A stretch of DNA of 64,000 nucleotides from Myotis daubentonii (GCF_963259705.1 NC_081844.1:27234294-27298293), one strand, 5' to 3'. Shown: positions 1 to 10,934, counted from the first letter of the stretch. Numbers and translations: made by a program. Notes: a model not told the origin generated them from the letters alone.

Positions 1-119
1 ATCCAAACTGTCTAGCTTTGGGTAAGTGACTTAAGAGCTCTCTGCCTTAGTTTTCCCTTCTGCAACCTCAGGAACCGGAGTTCCCACCTTATAGGATGGT
101 TATGAAAACTCAATGGGTT

Positions 120-310
120 GCCCAGCCTCGACCCATAAACCAGGAAGTCACAGTGCGATTCCCTATCAGGGCACATGCCCAGGTTGCAGGCTTGATTGCC
201 GGTAGGGGCTGTGCTGGAGGCAGCTGATCAATGATTCTCTCATCATAACTTATGTTCTATCTCTCTCTCCTTCTTCCTTGCTCTCTGAAATAAAAAATGT
301 TTAAAAAAAA
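120..310 (+). mobile_element. Ves-like SINE, 5' truncated
   Basis: tRNA-derived SINE body with CCAGGAAGTCAC box region and CTCTGAAATAAAAAATG tail. Target-site duplication AAAACTCAATGGGT is at about 106-119 and 313-326. Confidence 0.75.
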
Positions 311-328
311 GAAAAACTCAATGGGTCA

Positions 329-550
329 CCCTGGCCAGTCAGTGTTGCTAAGTGGTTAGAGCACCGGCCCCACACCAAAGGGTCGCAGGTTCCATTCCCG
401 GTCAAGGGCACATACCAAGGTTGCAGGTTTGATCCCAGCCCTGGCCCGGGGCATGCAGGAGACAACCAGTCTCACATCAATCCCTCTCTTTCTCCCCTCC
501 CCTCCCTTAATAGAAAAAACATCCTCAGGTGAGGATTAACAACAAAAAAT
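329..550 (+). mobile_element. tRNA-derived SINE, older subfamily
   Basis: Head CCTGGCCAGTCAGTGTTGCT and an ending with CATCCTCAGGTGAGGATTAA, a 3' hallmark of an older bat SINE subfamily. Inserted directly after the previous SINE. Confidence 0.7.
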
Positions 551-796
551 CCTCAGTGGGTCAACCCATGAGCAGCACTTGGCATAGTGGAAGGTGAACA
601 CCCAAAAATTGATGGCTATTGGAATTGCTATTATTCTACAAACATTCTACTCCATTCTGCTTCTGAGCTTTTGCTTAAGCCGTTCCTTCCACCTGGAGAA
701 CCCTCTCACCCATTAGCCACCACTGCCTGAGCATGCCAGGCCCGTGTGGGGCCCTCAGCGATGTGACAAACCCGGTCCCACTGAGCATGGCTCTAC

Positions 797-912
797 CTTC
801 GAGGCAGGCGGCTCGGAGATCCGCGTCCAGCCCACCCTGGATGATAGCAAAGAGATTCTGCTTGTCTTGCCTCCGATGGGCTGCAATGCACCGGTCTAGC
901 CAGCGGATTGAT
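797..912 (-). CDS. QTRT1: QTRT1 exon 5
   Basis: Encodes [20 protein letters not shown] and [18 protein letters not shown]. The acceptor AG is at 913-914 and the donor GTAGAG at 791-796. The exon ends one base into the next codon. The following exon (family sequence starting EMTKRDVPGF) is not found between 1 and 790, so it lies outside the window. Confidence 0.93.
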
Positions 913-1015
913 CTGCAACAGGATCAATCAGCCATGTGGCCTGGTGAAGGACAGGGAGACCACGGCTGCAGGATCAGGAACCCCTCCCCTAATGTGTCCG
1001 TGCTCACACACACAC

Positions 1016-1094
1016 CTGTACATGGCCTCCTCCACACGTGGCCCCGTCACAGTGCTGCTGACCACGTCATCTAGCTGCATGATGATGTCTGAGC
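1016..1094 (-). CDS. QTRT1: QTRT1 exon 4
   Basis: Encodes [20 protein letters not shown] and VEEAMYR, a highly conserved TGT segment. The acceptor AG is at 1095-1096 after a C-rich tract. The donor GTGTGT lies in a small CA-rich run at 1010-1015. Phase matches exons 3 and 5. Confidence 0.93.
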
Positions 1095-1358
1095 CTGGGG
1101 GGAAGGGGGGGTGGATACTGTCACTAGGAAAGCCCCAACCTGTTGGAGGAAAACTGGACACCAAAAGTCCCTCCTTGGGTCTTGCGACTCCCACTTAATA
1201 CCCCAACCTGTTTATACAGCAGATAGAGGGAGCTTCCAACATGCCTTATCTGTTCTTGCCTCCCCCAGCTAATCCCAGCCCTCCCCAGCTAACCCCTTCC
1301 CTGGAATATAGAGTAAAATCCCAATTCTGCAAATTTACCCTTCAGGAACAAAACACTG

Positions 1359-1580
1359 CCCTAACCGGTTTGGCTCAGTGGATAGAGCGTCGGCCTGTGC
1401 ACTGAAAGGTCCCAGGTTCGACTCCGGTCAAGGGCATGTACCTGGGTTGCGGGCCCATCCCCAGTAGGAGGTGTGCAGGAGGCAGCTGATGGATGTTTCT
1501 CTCTCATTGATATTTCTAACTCTCTATCCCTCTCCCTTCCTCTCTGTAAAAAATCAATAAAATATATTTTTTTTAAAAAA
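1359..1580 (+). mobile_element. Ves SINE, full length
   Basis: Head CCTAACCGGTTTGGCTCAG, tail TGTAAAAAATCAATAAAAT. Duplication GAACAAAACACTG at 1346-1358 and 1581-1593. Confidence 0.88.
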
Positions 1581-1828
1581 GAACAAAACACTGTGCAAAG
1601 TGATGTATGGCAACAACAGCAAGATGGGAACCGTGTCCATCAGCAGGAACCTGGTTAATAAACCATGGTCCAGCCCTTAAAGGGCAAGCACCCACCACTC
1701 CCACATACCTTCCCCACCATTCAAAATCCAGACACTCTCAAAATCAAAGGCTTCTTCTTATGTTTATGATACACTCATTTGGTAGCAAAACCCAAGATGG
1801 TTAAAATCCTTTAAAAAATCCAATGTAT

Positions 1829-2045
1829 GCCGAAACCGGTTTGGCTCAGTGGATAGAGCGTTGGCCTGCGGACTGAAAGGTCCCTGGTTCGATTCCGGTC
1901 AAGGGCATGTACCTGGGTTGCAGGCACATCCCCAGTAGGGGGTGTGCAGGAGGCAGCTGATGATGTTTCTCTCTCATCCATGTTTCTAACTCTCTATCCC
2001 TCTCCCCTCCTCTCTGTAAAAAATCAATAAAATATATTTTTTAAA
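1829..2045 (+). mobile_element. Ves SINE, full length
   Basis: Head GCCGAAACCGGTTTGGCTC. Flanked by imperfect AATCCAATGTA copies. Splits an older L1 fragment region. Confidence 0.85.
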
Positions 2046-2059
2046 AAAAATCCAATGTA

Positions 2060-2840
2060 GAATGAGGATTCTTAAAGTGTTAATCCAATAAAATTGAAGT
2101 GTATACCCTATGGTCTAGTAATTGCACTTCTGGATATATGCTCACAAGAATTAAAAGCAGGGTCTTAAAGAGATGGTTGGGCAGCCATATTCATAGCATT
2201 ATTCACAAAAGCTAAAAGGTGAAAGCAACCCAAGTGTCCATCGACAGATGAACAGATAAACAAAATGTGATACAGACATACCATGGAATAATATAAAGCC
2301 TTGGAAAGGAAATTCCAACACATCGTACAACAACATGGATGAACCTTGAGGATACTATGCTAAGTGAAATAAGCCAGTCACAAAAAGACAAATACTGTAT
2401 GAGTTCACTATATTCGATCTCTAGAGTAGTCAAATTCTCAGAGTAGTGCCAGAGGCAGGAAGAGAGAAGAATGTGAAGTTATTGTTTAACAGGGACAGAG
2501 TCTTGGTTTTGCACGATGAAAGGAATTCTGTAGCCCTAACTGGTTTAGCTCAGTGGCTAGAGCGTCGGCCTGTAGACTGAAGGGTCCCAAGTTCGATTTC
2601 GGTCAAGAGCACATGCCCAGGTTGCAGGCTCAATCCCCAGTGTGGGGTGTATAGGAGGCAGCTGATCAGTGATTCTCTCTCATCATTGATGTTTCTATCT
2701 CTCTCTCCCTCTCCCTTCCTCTCTGAAATCAATAAAATTATTTTTAAAAAAAGGAAAAGAATTCTGGAGTTGGATGGTGTGGATGTTTGCACAACAATGT
2801 GAAGCTACTTAACGCCATGGAACTGGACACTTTAAGATGG
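2060..2840 (+). mobile_element. L1 3' end (ORF2 remnant and 3' UTR), split by a SINE
   Basis: Matches the mammalian L1 ORF2 end: CATCGACAGATGAACAGAT, then ATGGATGAACCTTGAGGA and AAGCCAGTCACAAAAAGACA, ending near ACTGGACACTTTAAGATGG. It is old and has no open frame. A Ves SINE interrupts it at 2533-2755. Confidence 0.8.
2533..2755 (+). mobile_element. Ves SINE inside the L1 fragment
   Basis: Head GCCCTAACTGGTTTAGCTC, tail TCTGAAATCAATAAAATT. AAAGGAATTCTG-like duplications flank it. Confidence 0.85.
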
Positions 2841-3640
2841 GCGTTCCAGCCTCGTGGAGGCTGGGCGAAGCAAGGAACAGGCAGCTGTGTGTTCACTACA
2901 GCCACCTCCCATGGCCGCCTGGGCGTTGGCCCCGGGCCTGCATCCACCTATTGTGGAACTTGCTTACAGGACTAGTGTGACGCTAACGCACAGGCATCAA
3001 GGGCGCATGTGGATGAGATGAGGGGTACACTGAAGCTCATCGACGGCGGGATGCTGGGAGACACCAACGAACAGCCCTGCCTTTCTCTCGCTCACAGAGA
3101 AAGACTTGATCCCCAAGTTGTTTTAAGTACCGGCCCCTCAGTACCAAGGTCAGAAAAGGCTACAGAGAATCCTGCCGATCCCAAATGGGAACAAGCAGGA
3201 TCAGGCCGAGAGGCAGTGTTGGGGTAGAAAGGGAATTGTCCCCCATCCCTGCCCCTGCCTTGCAAAGTCAGCAGCCTTTTTCTCCTAAACCAGCTACTTC
3301 AACGGCTGTGACAGGACCAAGAAGCAAGCACCCACAGCTCCCACAGACCTCAAACACCAGGGATTTAACTGGAGCCAAATGTTTTGTAGTCCTCATCAGT
3401 GCCCATGATCACAGGCCTTTGAATCCCTTAATCTCTAAGAACTAGAGCTAGAAATAGAGTTTATATGGAGCCTAGAACCCTCTGGGGAGCCAGATAACCC
3501 TCTCTTTGCACAATAGATAAAATTCCTTGTATGAAAAGAAATAGTAGTAATTTGTTTTAATTTAAAAAAAAAATTGAAGTGTAACTCCACAGGGTACTGC
3601 CCCAGACCCCACTGAGATGCTGTGTGTGCAATAAATGGGG
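2840..3640. other. Unassigned QTRT1 intron sequence
   Basis: No gene or repeat that I recognise. Short open frames here show no family similarity. Confidence 0.4.
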
Positions 3641-3647
3641 CTTGCTG

Positions 3648-4080
3648 GCCCTGGCCTGGTAAGTCCATTGGTTAGAGTATCATCCCCTTACGCCAAGGTT
3701 TTGGGTTCCATCCCCAGTTAGAGCACATACAAGAATCCATCAATGAATGCAGCAACGAGTAGAACAACAAATCATTATTTTTCTCTCTCTCCCTTCCTCT
3801 CTCTCAAAAAAAATCAGGATGTGAGGGTGATCTGGCTGCGACATCTGTCACCCCATTGATCGCCAGGGTTGATTCGGCTGATCTGGCTGGCTAGGCGGGT
3901 GTCGCCCTCCTCCCTCATCGATCCATGTGCGTCCCTCCCGAAGCTGCGCGCTCGGTCGAAGAGGACGACCTTCCCCCCCCCGAGGAGAGGACCGGTCTTC
4001 GGTCAAGGGTATACGAGTAGCTGCGCTCCCCTGCTAGAACCTCCAAACAAGCTCTCAAAAAAAATCAATCAGTAAATAAA
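3648..4080 (+). mobile_element. Older tRNA-SINE interrupted by a 7SK retrocopy
   Basis: SINE head GCCCTGGCCTGGTAAGTCCA with a tail AAAAAAAATCAATCAGTAAA. The outer duplication is approximately AAATGGGGCTT / ACATGGGGCTT around 3637 and 4083. The 7SK fragment lies in the SINE tail at 3817-4051. Confidence 0.75.
3817..4051 (+). pseudogene. 7SK snRNA retropseudogene, 3'-truncated and tailless
   Basis: Begins exactly at the 7SK 5' end (GGATGTGAGGG) and follows 7SK for about 235 nt, including GCGACATCTGTCACCCCATT, GGGTTGATTCGGCTGATCTG and CGGTCTTCGGTCAAGGGTAT, to CAAACAAG. The last third of 7SK is missing and there is no poly(A) tail. A perfect 16-bp duplication CTCTCAAAAAAAATCA flanks it (3801-3816 and 4052-4067). 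The 7SK continuation (GCTCTCAA) shares CTCTCAA with the target, so the junction is a microhomology. It is not expected to function: the 3' hairpin is missing and the Pol III promoter elements of 7SK, which lie upstream of the gene, are absent. Confidence 0.95.
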
Positions 4081-4244
4081 ATACATGGGGCTTCTTATCT
4101 TTCTAAAATGTGAAAATTCTTGGCCCCAAGAATTTCAGATTAGGGACTCTTGACTTCTATATTATATGTTAGAAAAGCTCAAGTCTCAGGTATTATTATA
4201 ATAAAAAGCACCGTATACTACACTAGCCAAAGATGGGCAACTTG

Positions 4245-4482
4245 CCGAAACCGGTTTGGCTCAGTGGATAGAGCGTCGGCCTGCGGACTGAAAGGTCCCA
4301 GGTTAGATTCCGGTCAAGGGCATGTACGTTGGTTGCGGGCACATCCCCAGTGGGAGATGTGCAGGAGGCAGCTGATCGATGTTTCTCTCTCATCAATGTT
4401 TCTAACTCTCTATCTCTCTCCCTTCCTCTCTGTAAAAAATCAATAAAAATTAAAAAAAAGAAATGTCTTTAGTTTAAAAAAA
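4245..4482 (+). mobile_element. Ves SINE, full length
   Basis: Head GCCGAAACCGGTTTGGCTC. Perfect duplication AGATGGGCAACTTG at 4231-4244 and 4483-4496. The A-rich tail contains a non-A interruption. Confidence 0.9.
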
Positions 4483-4499
4483 AGATGGGCAACTTGACA

Positions 4500-5035
4500 A
4501 TCAATAAGGATTGATCCAATTGCAATGAACTGAGATACATCAAATACATTTAAACCCATGAGTTCATGGTGATTCTAAAAATCTAAACATTGATTTGCCC
4601 CTACTAGAGGATACTAAGTAATCAACCGATGAAAACTGGTAAATAAGGAAAAAGAATGAATCCCAAGTTTCCTACATCAACTGAACTACTTGGTCTCCCA
4701 GGAATAGATTAGAGATGGTTCTCTTTACACAAGTAATCTGGATAGTAAATTAGAATGAATGACAGAATTAGAACATCACCATTTTGCAACTCCTGATGAC
4801 ATAATAGACCCAAGCAAGAAGCACAGATGGTTCATGGGAGAGAAGGGAAGACATGAGGCACCTCCTAACAGAAATACACATGGTGAAATTGTCTTGCTAA
4901 AAGGAACAATTTGAATTGTTCAAATCTCTAGATGCAAGTACCCACCTACAGAAAATGTAGGTGACAGAAAAAAACTGTTACTCAACACCACAGGGAAGTG
5001 ACCAGGGCAACACCACAAGGCAAAAAAACCAGTTT
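4500..5035. other. Unassigned intron sequence
   Basis: AT-rich, no recognisable gene. L1-like wording but no diagnostic motif. Confidence 0.3.
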
Positions 5036-5039
5036 CCTG

Positions 5040-5255
5040 CCCTAGCCGGTTTGGCTCAGTGGATACAGCATCAGCCGGCGGACTGAAGGGTCCTGGATTC
5101 GATTCCAGCAAGGGCACTTGCCCAGGTTGCGGGCTCGATCCCCAGTGTGGGGTGTGCAGGAGGCAGCCGATCAATGATTCTCTCTCATCATTGATGTTTC
5201 TATCTCTCTCTCCCTCTCCCTTCCTCTCTGAAATCACTAAAAAATATTTTTTTAA
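5040..5255 (+). mobile_element. Ves SINE
   Basis: Head GCCCTAGCCGGTTTGGCTC, tail TCTGAAATCACTAAAAAAT. Confidence 0.85.
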
Positions 5256-5519
5256 GAAAGAGGATAAGAGAATATTATGATTAACTTTATGCCAAGGAAG
5301 TTGAAATAAAGTTCAAGAAATGGCCAAATTCCTTGAAAAATCCAACTTATCAAATTTGATCCAAGACAAAACACAAAATCTGAATAGCCCTATCAACATG
5401 GTAAATTCAATTCATTATCAAAAACCCACACAAAAAAAAAACAAAAATAAAAAAAACCCTCCAAGCTCAGGCTTTATAGCAGAATTTTATGAAATGTTTA
5501 ACATAATGGCCATGACGTG

Positions 5520-5610
5520 ATGATTGTTGAAACTGGGTGACAGGTGGATGGTGTTGTATCTGATTTGGCATATACTTAAAAGTTTGCATAATTTCCTTTT
5601 TAAATACAAG
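5520..5610 (+). mobile_element. L1-type 3' end fragment
   Basis: TTGTTGAAACTGGGTGACAG and the following text resemble the end of an old L1 3' UTR. Short, so tentative. Confidence 0.4.
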
Positions 5611-5795
5611 AGCCCTAGTCGAGAAGCTCAGTTGGATAGAGCGTTGCCCGGATACACCTAGGTTGCAGGTTCCATCCTGGTTAGGACACACACAAGAATC
5701 AACCAGTGAATGCATAAATAAGTGGAACAACAAATTGATGTGTTTCTTTCTGTCTCTCTTTCTCTCTCAAATCAATAAATGAAATTTTAAAATAA
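5611..5795 (+). mobile_element. tRNA-derived SINE, older subfamily
   Basis: GAGCCCTAGTCGAGAAGCTC head with CACACACAAGAATCAACCAG body, the same subfamily as 3648. Confidence 0.7.
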
Positions 5796-5835
5796 AATAC
5801 ATTTTTGAAAAAATGTTAATGTTTTCTTTTTGTTT

Positions 5836-6077
5836 TTTTGTTAATCCTCGCCCGAGGATATTTTCTCATTGACTTTTAGGAAAAGTGGAAGGCAGAGGGA
5901 AAGACAGAAACATTGATGTGATAGAACCACAGACTGGTTGCCTCCTGCACGAGCCCCGGTCAGGGCCCGGGCTGGGGAGGAGCCTGCAACCAAGATACAT
6001 GCCCTTGACCAGAATCAAACCTGGGACCCTTCAGTCCACAGGCTGACGCTCTATCCATTGAACCGAACCAGCTAGGG
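5836..6077 (-). mobile_element. Ves-family SINE, long subfamily
   Basis: Reverse copy: begins GTTAATCCTCGCCCGAGGAT, ends CAGCTAGGG. Contains the CCCTGACCGGG-rich insert of the longer subfamily. Confidence 0.8.
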
Positions 6078-6094
6078 TTGTATATTTTCGTTTG

Positions 6095-6297
6095 TTTTTT
6101 GGATTTCAAAGAGAGAAAGGGAGAGGGAAAGAGACAGAAACATCAATGATGAGAGAGAATCATTGACTGGCTGCCTCCAACACAACCTCTCCTGGGGATT
6201 GAGCCCAAAACCAGGGCACATGCCCTGACTGAGAATCTAACCGTAACCTCCTGGTTCATGGGTCGATGCTCAACCACTGAACTACACTGGCCAGGCT
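6095..6297 (-). mobile_element. Ves SINE
   Basis: Reverse copy from GATTTCAAAGAGAGAAAGGG to CTACACTGGCCAGG. Confidence 0.8.
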
Positions 6298-6521
6298 AAA
6301 ACAGTTTTAATGCAAGGTACAGAAAGAATGTACCATAAAGAGCATGCTCTCATAATGAGAAAAAATTAGAAGAGATTTGAACTTGCTTGTATCTGCATAA
6401 ACTCGGGAAGAATAGTCAAGAAACTAGAAACAGTGGTAGCCTGTGGGAGTAAAGGAGATGGATAGAGGACAGGTGTGGGAAGAGCACTGTTTTCTGTACA
6501 CATTTTTATATAGAAATGTAT

Positions 6522-6598
6522 ACAAGATATATATATATAGATATAGATATAGATATAGATAGATATAGATAGATATAGATAGATATAGATAGATATAG

Positions 6599-6642
<44 letters not shown>
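6522..6642. repeat. Compound microsatellite (TA)n (GATA)n (CA)n
   Basis: About 120 bases of ATAT, then GATATA/GATA repeats, then a pure CA run of about 42 bases. Sits at the tail of the adjacent reverse SINE. Confidence 0.95.
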
Positions 6643-6644
<2 letters not shown>

Positions 6645-6828
6645 ATTCCAGAGAGGAAGGGAGAGAAACATCAATGATGAGAGAGAATCATTGACCGGTT
6701 GCCTCCTGCATGCCCCCTACTGGGGATTGAGCCTACAACACAAGTACGTGCCCTTGACTGGAACTGAACCTGGGACCTTCCAGTCCGCAGTCCAATGCTC
6801 TATCCACTGAGCCAAACCAGCTAAGGCC
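6643..6828 (-). mobile_element. Ves SINE
   Basis: Reverse copy; its A-rich tail has become the neighbouring CA/GATA microsatellite. Ends GCCAAACCAGCTAAGGCC. Confidence 0.82.
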
Positions 6829-7149
6829 AAAATGTTTTCTTGTTCAATTTTTTTTTCTTTAAAGAACAAATAAAAACTCAGGAGGTCCTGCAGGACCTGC
6901 TCAAGTCACCTCCCTGTCCCCACCTCCCACTCTCCCCTTCCATGCTCCAGCCAGACACATCTCCTTACAGTTCTTCCAACATGCCAACCTTAGTCCTGCC
7001 TCAGGTCCTTTGCACTGGTTGCATCCTTTGGACATCTAATTTATTTCTTCTCATCCATAGGTTTTAGGCCTAGGGCAGCTCTCCTTGAGCCCACAGACTG
7101 AGGCCATGTACTTGGCCTCCATGGTCACAGTCCCAAATTTATAATTACA

Positions 7150-7579
7150 CTAGAGGCCTGGTGCACGGATTCATGTACATTGAAAGGAAATTAATTAGAA
7201 GGTGGCTGGTGGGGCGGGACTGGGCGAGACAGGCAGGACACAACCTGGAACCAACCTCCCGTGGTCCCTCCCCACCGGTCAGCGCCAGGGCTCAAAGGAT
7301 GTCTGCGGAATGAGCGGGGTCCCTCCGGCAGGTGGGGTCCCTTGGCCTGGCCTGCAGGGATCAGGTCAGAACCAGCAGTTCTACATCCCCCAAGGGGTCC
7401 CAGAGTGCAAGAGGACACCCTGCAAAGTTGCTGTTGCTCGGCAGCTCTTGTGTTGAGACTCTGCCCCATGGTGGTCAGTGCATGTCACAGCTACTGGTCA
7501 GAGCCTCTGCCCCCTGGTGGTCATTGCACGTCATAGCTACCGGTCCAACAGGTGAGCTTAAGCTTTTATAGATAGATAG
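7150..7579 (-). mobile_element. HeliBat-type non-autonomous Helitron
   Basis: The plus strand begins CTAGAGGCCTGGTGCACGGA, the reverse of the HeliBat 3' end (...CTAG), and finishes AGCTTTTATAGATAGATAGA, the reverse of the 5' TC...TATAAAAGC end. Internally it carries the GGTGGTCAGTGCA motif typical of the family. No Rep/helicase coding. Confidence 0.8.
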
Positions 7580-7680
7580 ATATGTGCCTTTAAGAAAATT
7601 TTAAATAACTCATTTGAAAAAAAATACATACACATGGTTCCAAATGTTCAAAGTACTCCAAAATTTTAAAAAGTAAAACA

Positions 7681-7852
7681 GAGCCCTGGCTCAGTTGGTT
7701 GGAGTGTCCTCCTGTACACCAAAAGGTTGGGGGTTTGATCCCCAATGGGGGCACTTCACAGGGGTAACCCCTCGATGTTTCTCTCAAATAGATGTTTCTC
7801 TCTCTCTCTACCTTCCTCTCTAAAAATCAATAAAAACAAATCCTCAGGTAAG
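7681..7852 (+). mobile_element. tRNA-derived SINE, older subfamily
   Basis: GAGCCCTGGCTCAGTTGGTT head; ends AATCCTCAGGTAAGGATTT. Confidence 0.7.
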
Positions 7853-7854
7853 GA

Positions 7855-8240
7855 TTTATGGGGAAAGATATGTGTGTTTTTTTTTATACAATACATTCCA
7901 CCTACAGTTTTTCCCCCCTGATTATGACATTCTCACTAACGCCTGTCTCCCTGTTGACTAAGTTCCATGGATGAGGTAACGCCAGCCCTGTGACTATGCG
8001 AAGGAGCTAAAGGACCTGTATACCTGGAGGGACTTGAAAGCGCCATTTGGTTAGAAGATGGGAAGGTTTGCACCCGTGTTCCCGTAGAACTTTACACGAT
8101 GGAGAAAATGTTCATTGTCCTCACCAAGGAATGGGGGATATTGATGTATCGTAGATGGTGGGGGCCTAAAGCCTCCCCAACCCTCTGTTGTTGCCCCCAT
8201 GATTTCAACACATCTTTGCGCAATTAGTTTACAGTTTAAG
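7855..8240. other. Unassigned intron sequence
   Basis: No gene or repeat recognised. Confidence 0.3.
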
Positions 8241-8244
8241 AGTA

Positions 8245-8702
<458 letters not shown>

Positions 8703-8706
8703 TCAC

Positions 8707-8775
8707 CGTCAGCAGATTGTGGGGCCAGTTCATGAAGCCGTGCAGACCTTGGGCTTTCTGGATCAGCTCCGGGCC
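8707..8775 (-). CDS. QTRT1: QTRT1 exon 2
   Basis: Encodes 23 residues, [20 protein letters not shown] and LLT, joined in phase 0 on both sides. The acceptor is AG at 8776-8777 and the donor GTGAGG at 8701-8706. Confidence 0.93.
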
Positions 8776-9029
8776 CTGGGTTGGGGGGTGCAGGGGCGAA
8801 GAGTCCGGTAAGCGGTGAGCGCCACGCTGGGAGCTCACGGGGGGCGGGGGAGGGGCGGGGATGGTCTAATTGGGTCCCCGCCGCTCCCGCAAGCACAGCA
8901 CCAGGCCTGGGCCTCCGGGGGCGCTTCATGGGCGTTTGTCGGTTGACTTTGGAGGCATACCCGTACCCAGGGGGTACCCCAGGGCTCCCCAAGCTCCGCC
9001 AACACCACGCACTGGCACAGCCCACCCAC

Positions 9030-9272
9030 CGGCCTCAGACCCAGATGGTAGGTGTTGCCCAGGCAGATCCGGCAGCCCAGCGCGTCCAGCTGCTCCGCCG
9101 TGATGCCCTTCATGGTGGCCTGCGTGCCCACGGGCATGAAGACGGGGGTGGCCACCGGCCCGTGCGGCAGCCGCAGCTCGCCTGCCCGGGCCCTGGAGCG
9201 GCTGCACTCGGCCACCAGTCGCAAGATCCGCGGAGCTGCCTCCAAGGAAGTCGCGTTGGGTGCCGCCGCCAT
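9030..9272 (-). CDS. QTRT1: QTRT1 exon 1 coding part
   Basis: Encodes 81 residues, from [16 protein letters not shown] to [11 protein letters not shown], including [15 protein letters not shown] of the TGT barrel. The start at 9270-9272 was chosen because the family begins at this point. An in-frame ATG six codons upstream (9288-9290) would add MVLAGK. The exon ends in phase 0 before a GTGGGT donor at 9024-9029. Confidence 0.93.
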
Positions 9273-9460
9273 CTTGCCTGCCAGAACCACGTGGGCAGTG
9301 AAACACCCTGGGCCGCGCCATATTGGGCCGCGTCACGTGAGGCGTAAGGCTCGCGGAAGCCCTGGGAGAGCGTCGAGGGGACCATGGCAACGGACACCCG
9401 GCCCACCGGTCCTCTCCGGGCGTGAGGTTCGCTCCAACAGCAGCGCTTTGCTGTCTTGTG

Positions 9461-9620
9461 CCCTGGCGGGTTGGTCAGTTGGTTGGAGCGTCCTCCCTTC
9501 CACCAAAAGGTTGCGGGTTCCAGTCTCGATCAGGGCACATACCTAGGTTGCGGGTTCAATCCCCGGGGGAGGCAATCGAGCATCAATGTTTCTCTCTCTC
9601 AATCAATAAAATCAACGTTA
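9461..9620 (+). mobile_element. tRNA-derived SINE
   Basis: GCCCTGGCGGGTTGGTCAGT head, ATCAATAAAATCAACG tail, about 190 bases upstream of the QTRT1 start. Confidence 0.75.
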
Positions 9621-9628
9621 GTTTATTC

Positions 9629-10079
9629 CAGTGATGGCGAACCTTTTGAGCTTGGCGTGTCAGCATTTTGAAAAACCCTAACTGAACTCTGGTGCTGTGT
9701 CACATATAGAAATTTTTTGATATTTGCAACCATAGTAAAACAAAGATTTATATTTTTGATATTTATTTTATATATTTAAATGCCATTTTTTAAAAATATA
9801 TTTTATTGATTTTTTACAGAGAGGAAGGGAGAGGGCTAGATAGTCAGAAACATCGATCAGCTGCCTCCTGCACACCCCCCACCGGGAATGTGCCTGCAAC
9901 CAAGGCACATGCCCCTGACTGGAATCGAACCCAGGACCCCTCAGTCCGCAGGCCAACGCTCTATCCATTGAGCCAAACCGGTCAGGGCTAAATGCCATTT
10001 AACAAAGAAAAAATCAACCAAAAAAAAAATGAGTTCGCATGTAACCTCTGACACGGATGTCATAGGTTCACCATCACTG
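9629..10079. mobile_element. Non-autonomous hAT element, split by a SINE
   Basis: Inverted termini CAGTGATGGCGAACCTTTTG and GGTTCACCATCACTG with a perfect 8-bp duplication GTTTATTC (9621-9628 and 10080-10087), the hAT target length. No transposase. A reverse Ves SINE sits in the middle. Confidence 0.9.
9789..9989 (-). mobile_element. Ves SINE inside the hAT element
   Basis: Perfect duplication AAATGCCATTT at 9778-9788 and 9990-10000 shows that it inserted after the hAT copy. Confidence 0.9.
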
Positions 10080-10147
10080 GTTTATTCAATGAAAGAAGGA
10101 ATCCCGGATTTACAGAAGGGGAGCCTGAGATGCAGAATCTGGCCACG

Positions 10148-10172
10148 TCATTCATTCATTCATTCATTCATT
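10148..10172. repeat. (ATTC)n microsatellite
   Basis: Six tandem ATTC units. Confidence 0.9.
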
Positions 10173-10280
10173 GGATGTACACCTACACATACATCCCCAT
10201 ACTGCCAGCCCCCATGCTGCACAGGGATAAAAGAGGCTGGGTCACGGATTTATTAAGCGCTGGCTGTGTTCTAATAATAA

Positions 10281-10704
10281 TCCTATATAATAAAAGCCTA
10301 ATATACAAATTGTTCCACCGGGAATTCAGCCACTCACTATGATGTGCGCTGACCACCAGGGGGCGGCGCAGAACATGGTGGGCATCCGGGTGCTGGCAGC
10401 AGGAGGCAGTGGAGCGGGACCGCAGCAGGATGGTGGAGCAGATGAGCAGATGGCACGAGGCCACGGCAGGTGCCAGTGGAGACCCAGATCGCCCTGCAGA
10501 GGCCACCGGCAGCGGTGACAGCGAGGGCAGGGGGGATTCCTGCCCTGCTCCCAAGCTCTGAGGCGGGATGGTGGAGCAGGTGAGAGGGCAGCGCCAGGTC
10601 ACTCCCGGATCCCAATGCCAGGTGGGGCTGCAAGGCTCCAGGCCGAGCTGGGGCCCAATCCCCACAGGCCACCCTGAAGGACCCCAGCTGTGCATGATTT
10701 CTAG
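10281..10704 (+). mobile_element. HeliBat-type Helitron
   Basis: 5' TCCTATATAATAAAAGCCTA, then GACCACCAGGGGGCG. The 3' end is taken at GTGCATGATTTCTAG and is degenerate. No Rep/helicase. Confidence 0.75.
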
Positions 10705-10724
10705 TAGCATATAAAATACTGTAG

Positions 10725-10934
10725 CCTGGCTGGTGTGCTCAGTGGTTGAGCGTCAACCCATGCACCAGGAGGTCACTGGTTCAACTCCCAATCAGGGCAC
10801 ATGCCCAGGTTTGGACCTCGATCCCCAGTGGGGGGTGCGGGGATGTGCAGGAGGCAACAGATCGATGTTTCTATTTCTGTCTCCCTCTCCCTTCCTCTCT
10901 CTCTGAAAAAAAAACTAAAAATATATTTTAAAAA
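10725..10934 (+). mobile_element. Ves SINE, variant head
   Basis: GCCTGGCTGGTGTGCTCAGT head. Flanked by ATATAAAATACTG / ATATAAAACACTG. Confidence 0.82.

Larger units (their letters stand above)
1..790 (-). other. QTRT1 intron 5 portion with two SINEs
   Basis: No further QTRT1 exon is recognisable here. It holds two tandem SINE copies (about 120-310 and 329-550) and about 240 bases of unassigned sequence. Confidence 0.6.

Noticed and set aside
3817..4051. Functional 7SK gene
   Set aside because: It is truncated, flanked by a target duplication and lies in a SINE tail. The upstream Pol III promoter is missing.
5040..5120. Cloverleaf-like heads of Ves SINEs as tRNA genes
   Set aside because: They are tRNA-derived SINE promoters repeated dozens of times, without a complete cloverleaf or acceptor stem.
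6366..6674. Frames rich in Cys-Val and Ile-Tyr repeats
   Set aside because: Translations of the CA and TA microsatellite.
9288..9290. Upstream in-frame ATG of QTRT1
   Set aside because: It would add MVLAGK, which the family lacks. The downstream ATG matches the known N-terminus. The upstream codon cannot be excluded.
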